Assembly: GCA_963920525.1 (NCBI GenBank)
Contig: OY986438.1
Location: 100,163,174 to 100,227,173, forward strand
Origin: Dichetophora obliterata
Taxonomy: Eukaryota > Arthropoda > Insecta > Diptera > Sciomyzidae
Direction of reading: 5' to 3'
DNA length: 64,000 bases
Part shown: positions 57,140 through 64,000 of the stretch, piece by piece
Position numbering within the stretch: the stretch's first letter is position 1
Layout: every line of letters starts with the position of its first letter
The notes under the pieces: generated by a model
Seen by the model: the letters and a program-made list of their open reading frames with translations, nothing else
Databases searched by the model: none
Told to the model about the DNA's origin: nothing
Position numbers and translations under genes: made by a program

Positions 57140-58194
57140 CTGAAGGTCCATATTGCTGCCTTTTTTTTTTGGGCAACTATCATCTTCTCCAGTATTGCAT
57201 TGCGGTACTCTTTTGAGCTCTGCATAATTTTTAAGCTTACGCAAAATGCAAAAATTTCTTGTCATGGTATATTCTGCAGCAGCCAACCACAACAGGATGG
57301 CGGTCATTGGATGGCTAGCCCGCTTACTCACTTCCTTCTACTGCCGGTACTGGGGTTTCGAGTCCCTGCACCGTAACTTTGTTCTCTTCTGAAGCCAGGT
57401 GATTTTTTCTCTCATTTCCTCATATAATAATGCCGCCTTTCTGGGGATAAATGCCATATACCGTCCATTCAGAACCATAGAATGTACCTTAGTAGGCTAA
57501 ATGCTTTAAAAAAATTGTAGGTAAATACTACTTTTTGAACATGCAGCAGAAAAATATTCACAACAATGCAGATTAAGAAAACGGATTAGAAAAAATTGAC
57601 AAATCCCAGCCAACAGCACTGAATAATGACCAAGTGGAATCTGAACTCAAACTTTACGAAAAGCTAAGACTCATTTTTTACAAACGGTAATAGAATAATT
57701 CGTTTCAAATTATGTTATTCGCCATTGCAAGTATCTCCGATACTACACAAAACCATTAAAAAGATATTTTATTTAAAGACATATGAACACACCATTTAAA
57801 ACTTTAATTGAAGCAAGGTTACAATGTAAATGACAGTTATACAAAAGCACTGAACTGAATATAAAATGGATTTCTTTTGATTAAGGTGTTGAACTGATAT
57901 TTGCTGTGTAGTTGACGTTTACCTTAATTATTATTATATTTTTATATTTGTACTTTGCTGAACTCAAGCCATGTATATCAAATGAAATAAAAAATGCAAA
58001 ACGCAGCATTCTTTGATACTCACAGATACTCTTTGCGTTGAATTATCGAACAATTTAAAAAATTTGATTTTGCATTAAAAAAAGCAGATTGCACTAGTTT
58101 GTGATTGTTATTTCTGTATTATGTTTTATTTTCTATTAATATGTTATTAATTATAGAAGGAACTTTTCAAATTGTGGGCGGTTTCGGACAAGTA
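57140..58194. other. Unassigned DNA with one tRNA-like segment
   Basis: No coding domain. The tRNA-like segment at 57292-57480 is listed separately. The rest is AT-rich. Confidence 0.45.
57292..57480 (+). repeat. Possible tRNA-derived SINE
   Basis: GGATGGCTAGCCCGCTTACTC (A-box region, weak) is followed by GGGGTTTCGAGTCCCTGCAC (B-box-like, with one extra T). A body with CATTTCCTCATATAATAATG follows. An A-rich stretch near 57508 could be a tail. The boxes are imperfect and no target duplication was found. Confidence 0.35.
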
Positions 58195-59110
58195 AAGGGT
58201 CCGCCAAATAACTTTTTTTTTTGAAAATTCTATAAAAAAAACTGCTGGATATTTTCTCAAATTTCTTTTTTTATTTGAAAGCACAATCCTTCCGGTTAAT
58301 AATGGAAAATAATTTCATTCAAATGGCTGCCTTGGCTGGCCATGCAGTAGCCTACACGATCGGTCCAAGTTTTAAGCACATTATCGATTGTGTGCAGCTG
58401 TATTTCACCAATGGCTTCACGAATATTGTCCTTTAAAGCGTCAATGCTCTCTAGCTTGTCGGCGTAACACTTATATTTGAGGGCACCCCACAAATAATAG
58501 TCCAACGGTGTCAAATCGCAGCTCCGAGGTGGCCAAACGACATCAGCTCTGCGGCTGATAATGCGATCTTCAAAAACAGGGCGCAAAACATCAAGTGTAG
58601 CTTCGGCTGTGTGGCACGTAGCGCCGTCCTGTTGAAACCAAATGTTGCCAATATCCTCCTCTTCAATTTTTGTGAACAAAAATTCGTTCAACATGGCCCG
58701 ATAACGATCGCCATTGACTGTAACGGCCACTCCTTGCTCATTTTCGAAGAAAAATGGCCCAATTATGCCTCTGGACCAAAATCCGCACCAAACAGTGACT
58801 CGTTTTGGGTGCAACGGCTTTTCAATGTATGCGTGCGGGTTTTCTGTGCCCCAAATGCGACAATTTTGCTTGTTTACATACCCGCCAAGATCAAAATGAG
58901 CTTCATCTGAAAAGATGATTTTTTTGGCAAAATCGGCATCTTCTGTAAGTCGATCGCAGGCCCACTTCCCAGCGTTGTTCAAGCGTATACACAACCATAT
59001 TCGTTCAGCGGAAAGATAAAACTAATTATCTGTCGAATCAGACATGAGCTAAGTGTTACCATTCACGAAATAAGCACTAGTTGAAAAAAAAAGTTAGATG
59101 GCGGACCCTT
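58195..59110 (-). mobile_element. Rosa-type mariner, subfamily 1, with internal deletion
   Basis: Both ends (AAGGGTCCGCCAAATAAC at the left and, inward, AAGGGTCCGCCATCTAAC at the right) are intact and flanked by TA (58193-58194 and 59111-59112). Compared with the 39089 element, about 383 bp are missing, corresponding to 39229-39612 there. The two breakpoints share GGG, so the loss probably arose by end joining or gap repair at this microhomology. Elsewhere the copies match closely. Confidence 0.92.
58296..58994 (-). CDS. Truncated rosa-type transposase: catalytic half only
   Basis: The deletion joins the first few codons, now read in another frame as MCIRLNNAGK, to KWACDRLTEDADFAKKIIF. The 232-residue frame therefore lacks both N-terminal helix-turn-helix units that bind the element ends. 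It keeps the complete DDD core: FSDEAHFDLGG, WFQQDGATCHTAEATLD and SCDLTPLDYYLWG, with 41 residues between the last two aspartates. It also retains TVWCGFWSRGIIGPFFFENE. A GAA-to-TAA change ends it six codons early, after NEIIFHY. If translated it would be a catalytic domain without DNA binding. Whether the new start (ATG or alternative) is ever used is unknown, so partial pseudogene is the safer reading. Confidence 0.85.
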   Translation of the reverse strand: MCIRLNNAGKWACDRLTEDADFAKKIIFSDEAHFDLGGYVNKQNCRIWGTENPHAYIEKPLHPKRVTVWCGFWSRGIIGPFFFENEQGVAVTVNGDRYRAMLNEFLFTKIEEEDIGNIWFQQDGATCHTAEATLDVLRPVFEDRIISRRADVVWPPRSCDLTPLDYYLWGALKYKCYADKLESIDALKDNIREAIGEIQLHTIDNVLKTWTDRVGYCMASQGSHLNEIIFHY

Positions 59111-59213
59111 TATATTTAAGATAAGCACGCAATGATTGCCAAAGTCATCGCAAAACCGGTTCAGCTGGGCTACAGTTGCGCAGGCAGAAAGATGAAGGGT
59201 GTTGGGATACTAA

Positions 59214-59422
59214 TGGCGTTTTCGTTTCTCGAAAAAATTTTACATTTTTTTGCCCTCTTTCGGCCATCTTTGAGAAATCGGAATTTGTTCTCCTTTTGAG
59301 GTCAACATTTTCGCGAAAAGAACACGATAAAATTGTAGAGATCACTATTTTTATTCTCAAGAGAGCAGAATTTCCAAAAAGGGCAGAAAAAATTTTGCAT
59401 TTTTTTAAAAACGAAAATGCCA
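59214..59422. mobile_element. Short MITE with TAA duplication (family with 63042)
   Basis: Ends TGGCGTTTTCGTTTCTCG and (inward) TGGCATTTTCGTTTTTAAA are flanked by TAA (59211-59213 and 59423-59425). It has 209 bp and no coding capacity. It shares its ends with the 731-bp element at 63042, and inner words such as TTTGCCCT and TTGAGGTCAACATT are also shared. Confidence 0.82.
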
Positions 59423-59647
59423 TAAGCTTTAAAAATACGAAAACTTGTGAATGCATGTGTGGTAAGAAATATTACACAACAAATATGATACTGCAGTTAA
59501 AAATGTTTAAGGCCACTAGTCATTTTCCGTCCAATGCCAAGAATCGAGATGGTGGAAGGGCATCACGATGCAACTAAAATGATTTTCTTCTTAATTTGCA
59601 TTGCTTTTATTATTTTATTATTAAAAAATTACTGTTTTTATTTATTT

Positions 59648-60112
59648 ACACGGTCAAAAGTCTTAGACTAATTTTTAATCCAATCGTTGGAATCATGCTT
59701 TTTTTTATAATACCCTTTCTATTAGAATTCAAACTCTTCAAAATACTAGACATTTTTTAATAAAACCTGGAATAATATTTAATACAGGTTGGATTAGTCT
59801 TTAAAAACAGCGTTCGGCTTGGTTCGGTTCTTATGCATGTTTATCATTTCTTTATACGTGTGTCTTCATAGAGCAGTTGGTAGAGCCAAAAACTTATAAC
59901 CTTAGCGTAGTGGGTTCGAATCCCACATGTTTCGTTAATTTTTTATTTTTGTAAAAAATATTTTAATACAAGCATGTATTAAAATTAAGTCCCATGAGAG
60001 AATAAAAATCAATTGTAATATATACTGTTGATTAAATTTTAATACAGTTTCGGTGTCGTCATATATACAATACAGGATTTATTAGAATTTAGTCCAAGAT
60101 TTTTGAGCGTGT
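59648..60112. mobile_element. TIR element with an internal tRNA-like segment
   Basis: Left ACACGGTCAAAAGTCTTAGA and right (inward) ACACGCTCAAAAATCTTGGA are inverted repeats that continue as CTAA(T/A)TT. Inside lie several copies of TTAATACAG or TTTAATCC-like words. The tRNA-like segment at 59857-59934 lies in the middle. The target duplication is unclear and the superfamily not assigned. Confidence 0.55.
59857..59934 (+). repeat. tRNA-like segment (not a functional tRNA)
   Basis: TAGAGCAGTTGGTAGAGCC (A-box) and GTGGGTTCGAATCCCAC (a perfect T-arm with B-box) are well kept, and the anticodon position would be TAT. However, the D-stem (GAGC against GAGC) cannot pair and the two acceptor strands are not complementary. 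It is a tRNA pseudogene or SINE head inside a TIR element. Confidence 0.7.
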
Positions 60113-60832
60113 GGAAGCTTAACTGAATGATTTATATTAGTTGGAACTGTCTTGGTCAAATCCTCATAACAAATCTTCAGCCATATCTCAGTTTTTTAAA
60201 TGGGCAAAGACATTTATACCAATTTTGGCCAAGTTTTTTCTGCCAATTCTCTTGCCTTATTATCATTCCAAGGTTTATCCAGTATTTGTTCAGTTGTGGA
60301 TATTTGAAATGGTTCAGTGCTGGTCCATTATTATTTGATTGCATTGGTCCAAACCAGTCTTGGTCCAAAACTAAATGCCCACTCTCGAACCTTCTTATCA
60401 CTCCAAGGCTTAGCGAGTCTTCAGCCATGTCTGGGTAGTATTATTGGGCCAGAGTTATGCATTCTTGGCGCAAGACTGGGCGAGTCTTGGGACCATCGTT
60501 TTTTCCTACATGGGTTCTAGCGCAATTTGTACTTGCTATGAAATAGTACAAAAAACTTTCAGTAGAGAACAGTTCACTTTGGTTTTATTTTGTTTTCCTG
60601 TCAAAATTTTTACGAACAAAAATAAATTAAATCTGAACACTTATTGTGTCAATTTTTTAATTTTCAAACTGTTGCTGCACTTATTTTTATAAGACATGCA
60701 ATAGATAAGAAATAAATGCATTTAACATTTGAATACTTTCAAACTAGATTAAGATGTACTTTAAGACTTTAGCAAAAAATACCTGTTTGGAAATTGTCAT
60801 GTTGGAACTAGTTCAAATAAAAGGAAAAAGGA
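60113..60832. other. Unassigned DNA, possibly a diverged repeat
   Basis: The words CAAGTCTTGG/CCAAGGCTTA and GGTCCA recur near 60150-60500 and echo the tandem repeat at 44500. Overlapping open frames on both strands near 60127-60520 reflect the higher GC and show no domain. Confidence 0.4.
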
Positions 60833-60932
60833 AGGTTTTTGGGCACAATTGTCTTTTCCGATAACATAAACTCTTAAAAAGCGTCAGTTCAATCAATGTA
60901 AAAGGGTACTGTAGAGGGACCAGTATTGATCC
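60833..60932. repeat. Dispersed repeat, inverted partner of 34790-34905
   Basis: AAAAAGCGTCAGTTCAATCAA and GGGCACAATTGTCTTTTCC are the reverse complement of the 34790 segment, with small differences. GGGTACTGTAGAGGGACCAG follows on the far side. Confidence 0.7.
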
Positions 60933-63041
60933 TTTTTGAAACAAGTTCAGATCTATTTAAAAGTTGATCAAATTTTCTCATTATTCCATATTATTGACCT
61001 CAGAATGTCATCACAATTTTTTTCAATTTATTTTTAAAGTTAAAGTGTTCGAATTTTGTTATACCGACATTCATTGAATTCTTAACCAATTTCAATATTC
61101 TTGAGTTCAATGAAAAGGTATTTTTACGTGCAATTAATTTTTGTGGAAAAACAAATATCATTAATGCAACACTATTTACCTAAAATTGATAGAGTGACCT
61201 TTTTTATATTAAAGACATATACAAGAATTTGCTTCGCTGCACGCTTCGTTTTGTATTTTATCGGATTTTTTTTACAAAGCCTTTCCAACAAGGCAAATGA
61301 TTGGTTAAAAATATCAATAATGGTGCGATGTCCCTCTTTAAGAATTTCTATATAGTTGGTTGTGCTTTTTTTTTTGCCAATTTCATCGCACTGTTTTAGA
61401 TGGTTCATGCATACTCAAAATATTGTTACATTCGATAACGTACAAGTTATTCAATAAGAAACTGGCTCAAATAGCAATTTTTTTTGGTAAAATTCGTCGC
61501 TTTTTCCCATGTCCTGCCTAAACATTAAAACATATATATTTGAAAATAATATTTAAACATACGAAAGATCTTCCCGATCTTAGCACGGATAGTGAAGATT
61601 TCAGATTTTCGAGATCATTAAGAAGTTTTTCTCACATAAAGTTTTTATTAAGGCACAACATCAAAGCCACACACATAAGTCTTTAAGTCGAAGTGCAGAA
61701 AAACATGAAAGGATTACTTGAATCTCTAATAACAAAAAAATATCGTCCAAACCGATATGGCAGCACCCTATAGAAAAGAGACCATTTAGGAAGCGAGGTA
61801 TAAAAAAACAAGAACACAAATTATTAAATTAACGAGAATATCGCCAACAAAAGAGTAAAAGCTGGCGGGCAGTTAAGAAATAAAGAAATTGAAAACAAAA
61901 AATACAAAATTATGTTAAATCAAGGTTGTGTAGAACGAAAGGTTAAGGGAGAAGGGAGAAGGGGCTAGGAAATTGAATTTATTGCGCGGCATCTCTGGCG
62001 AAGCGGAAGTGAAAGTTTTCAGGTTGCGGCACATTAATTAGCTTATTCTCCGCGGGCTTTGCTTTAATACATAAACAATAAAACATACACTAACACACGC
62101 ACGCACAACGGCCACCTTCGATGACATGGCTTTGTTGTTCATTGCATTCAATCTTGCTGAGACTGCTAGAGGTTGGGGTCGCATGCCACATGTTGAGTAT
62201 TCAACAATAGCCGTTAGTTTGCTTGCACGTCCGTTCGTCCGTTGGTCTGTTCTTTTGTTGTTTAACGTTCCATTGCCCACGTTTATTTGTCAGCTATTAT
62301 TAATTTCCATGCACAAGTGGGAGGCGGGTTGAAGTATTGGCTGAATCTGCCTCTTGTCCTTAGTTCTAAGCACCACGCCCTCTGCACTACAACACGACAT
62401 CAAATGATGGATAATCTTTCAAAGGATCGCTGACACAGCGCGCTGTTGCTGTCCACAATATCGTTGTTGTTCTTATTGTTGTTGTTTTTTGTTTTTCTTT
62501 TCTTTTGCCTAGTTGTTGCTGCTGTTGCTGCTATGCAAGCAACATAAACTCAATTTGTAGCTTTTAAAGCCTGTCTACGAAAGTGTGAGTTTGTGCGTTT
62601 GTGCGTTTGTGTGCGCTTTTGTGCCATTCTCTTTAAGTGTGTTAGTGTTCATTGGTGTTGCGGGCTGCGTTGCTTTACGCGCTTGTTCACTAGTTCATTT
62701 TTAAATGTTACTGTGCTGTTTTTCTTCTATTTTTTTTTTGGTGTGTTTTTTGCTGGTTTTTGCACTACTTTTCGTGCTATAATAAATGAACTTGTTCGAA
62801 AAGTTGTCGGAAATTTATTATTCCGAACATGAAAAGGTTTCATGACCGTTAAAGAAAAACACACAAATATAATTTTATCACTTCTGACCAAAGGAAAAGT
62901 AGAAAGAGTAGATTTATTTTCGTGAGTGAATTAATAAAATACAACCGAAAGCTTTTCATCTGTGTCGACTTAAGCAGCAGGCTTAGATGCTTGAATAATG
63001 GAGAAGTTGAAGTTTTGTTGCAATTTTTGTATACCTACTTA
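60933..63041. other. Low-copy-looking DNA, no defensible gene
   Basis: 61018-61080 is a dispersed repeat shared with 43540-43600. From about 61900 to 62830 the composition is less AT-rich, with GTTGTTGTTGTTT and GTTGCTGCTGTTGC simple sequence near 62470-62530 and GTGCGTTTGTGCG near 62595. This is the style of fly gene-flanking or intronic DNA. Short open frames on both strands (62038-62332, 62593-62832) have no domain. An untranslated exon or enhancer is possible but cannot be shown. Confidence 0.4.
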
Positions 63042-63772
63042 TGGCGTTTTCTTTTCTCGCCAAAAAATTCTGCCCTCTGAGAATGCAGAATTTTAAAATT
63101 TTAACCTGAACTCAAAAAATTTAACCTGTTATGAGTCGAGAAAAGATCAGAAAAATGCAACATTTTTTCAATGATGTTGTGTTGGCTACAATTTTTTTTA
63201 CTTTTGAGAGAAATTTAATTGCAAAACAACAAATGCTAACAACGTCTTCGAAAATATCTTACGGAGAAATGTTTATCATTGATATATGAATAAATAAAAG
63301 AATAAATTAATATTGTCTTTCTTTCAGTATTAATTGTTTTCTGGAATGAAGAATCATTAGATCTTAATCATCAGATGAGGACGAAGACGGTTCAAGCAAC
63401 TTTTTTATGATAGCATTAACTGTATATCCAATTGTTCCGCTTATATATTTTGTCAATTTTTATAATATTTATTGTGTCATCAGTGAAAAAGCTCAAACTT
63501 TAATGAAATGTCAATAATAATGTTTAGCATATCCCTAACATGTCACTTTTTTCTGTTTATTCAGTTGGTAGCATCGAGGATAGAATTTTAAAACCGTCGA
63601 TTTTGAGAATGCAAAAATTCTGCAATATTTCTACTTGTGAGGTCAACATTGTCGAGAAGAAAACACGATTCCAATTTAGAGATCAGAATTTTTTCGAGAA
63701 ACAACGAAAAAAGATTCAGAATTCTCAAAAAGGGCAAAAAAATTCAGAATTTTTCGAGGAAAGAAAACGTCA
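63042..63772. mobile_element. MITE with TTA duplication (family with 59214)
   Basis: Ends TGGCGTTTTCTTTTCTCG and (inward) TGACGTTTTCTTTCCTCG are inverted repeats flanked by TTA (63039-63041 and 63773-63775). The inverted similarity extends inwards (AAAAAATTCTG, CAGAATTTT, TTTGCCCT/AGGGCAAAAA). It is 731 bp with an AT-rich centre and no transposase. The plus-strand frames at 63540-63876 are made of the inverted-repeat sequence and are not genes. A TWA duplication suits PIF/Harbinger-type elements. Confidence 0.82.
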
Positions 63773-63902
63773 TTAATTTTTTATTTATTTGTAAGAATGT
63801 TTATTTGCCCTCGATATTTAAAAAAAAAAAGTTGAAAAAACAATTTTCTTGCAAATCCTTTTTACAAGCTACTTGACAGTATACCAAAGTAGCATGAGTA
63901 TA

Positions 63903-64000
63903 CAGTGATGTGAAAATAAATAGGGACACCTATGCTTTTATATTTAAAGCTGCATGAATTTTAAGCAAGGTGCCGCAAATTTACATTTTTAGATGCTTGG
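63903..64000 (+). mobile_element. Start of a Tc1-like element running off the window
   Basis: After TA at 63901-63902 the sequence CAGTGATGTGAAAATAAATA and then GGGACACC has the form of a Tc1-type terminal repeat. Only 98 bp are in the window, so nothing can be said about its transposase. Confidence 0.55.

Noticed and set aside
59857..59934. Functional tRNA gene with TAT anticodon
   Set aside because: The T-arm is perfect, but the D-stem and acceptor stem cannot pair, and it lies inside a TIR element.
62038..62832. Short frames near the right low-copy island as coding exons
   Set aside because: They are on both strands, are made of simple sequence, and have no splice-site or domain support that I could make out.

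Overview
The window looks like repeat-dominated nuclear DNA of a higher fly (Diptera, probably a schizophoran). The evidence is strong AT-richness, rosa-type (DD41D) and DD34D mariner elements, CR1/Jockey-group non-LTR retrotransposons, tRNA-derived SINEs, hAT, Tc1, pogo-like and PIF-like remnants, and no bacterial gene organisation. The species cannot be told from the sequence. I found no host protein-coding gene that I would defend. Almost every recognisable reading frame belongs to a transposon, and most are broken.

Layout. 1-5500 is AT-rich DNA with one MITE (3647-4141). 5505-6099 is a nearly palindromic hairpin element. 6451-13678 holds three rosa-type mariner elements, one of them a chimera of two subfamilies and one inserted into a dead Tc1 element, plus a 2.17-kb (ATT)n microsatellite at 10785-12956. 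12957-15663 is a patchwork of duplicated segments and inverted repeats. 16636-17143 is a MITE. 17830-21530 is a nearly full-length but frameshifted non-LTR element on the minus strand, and 22225-22800 is a relic of another. 23356-28771 has SINEs and a 3.1-kb hAT-type element (25668-28771) with a perfect 8-bp target-site duplication. 30501-31587 is a second kind of hAT element with an 8-bp duplication and a recognisable transposase C-terminus. 35720-38640 is another minus-strand non-LTR element. 39089-40378 is a complete but pseudogenised rosa-type mariner, and 42130-42708 is a pogo-like MITE.

The most elaborate structure is 45518-53923. Two inverted arms of about 1.5 kb start with GTCTGCGGACAGAGTAAA and are flanked by TAA. 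The centre holds a TTA-flanked MITE and an 8-bp-TSD hAT-like element carrying a 36-bp minisatellite. The right arm is split by a 3'-tailed LINE, and the LINE is itself split by a DD34D mariner with an uninterrupted transposase. Just beyond it lies a second hAT element of the 25668 family (53980-55938), with a TTAA-flanked MITE inside. The last 8 kb has a short hairpin duplication (57003-57139), an internally deleted mariner (58195-59110), two TWA-flanked MITEs of one family (59214-59422, 63042-63772) and the start of a Tc1-like element at the right edge.

The genes do not work together as a pathway. The window records successive insertions, whose relative order can be read from what interrupts what. 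The only protein here that could plausibly still be made whole is the 327-residue mariner transposase at 49662-50645; it appears to lack a short internal stretch. The truncated transposase at 58296-58994 keeps the DDD triad but has lost its DNA-binding half. No CRISPR, operon, rRNA gene or convincing functional tRNA gene is present.
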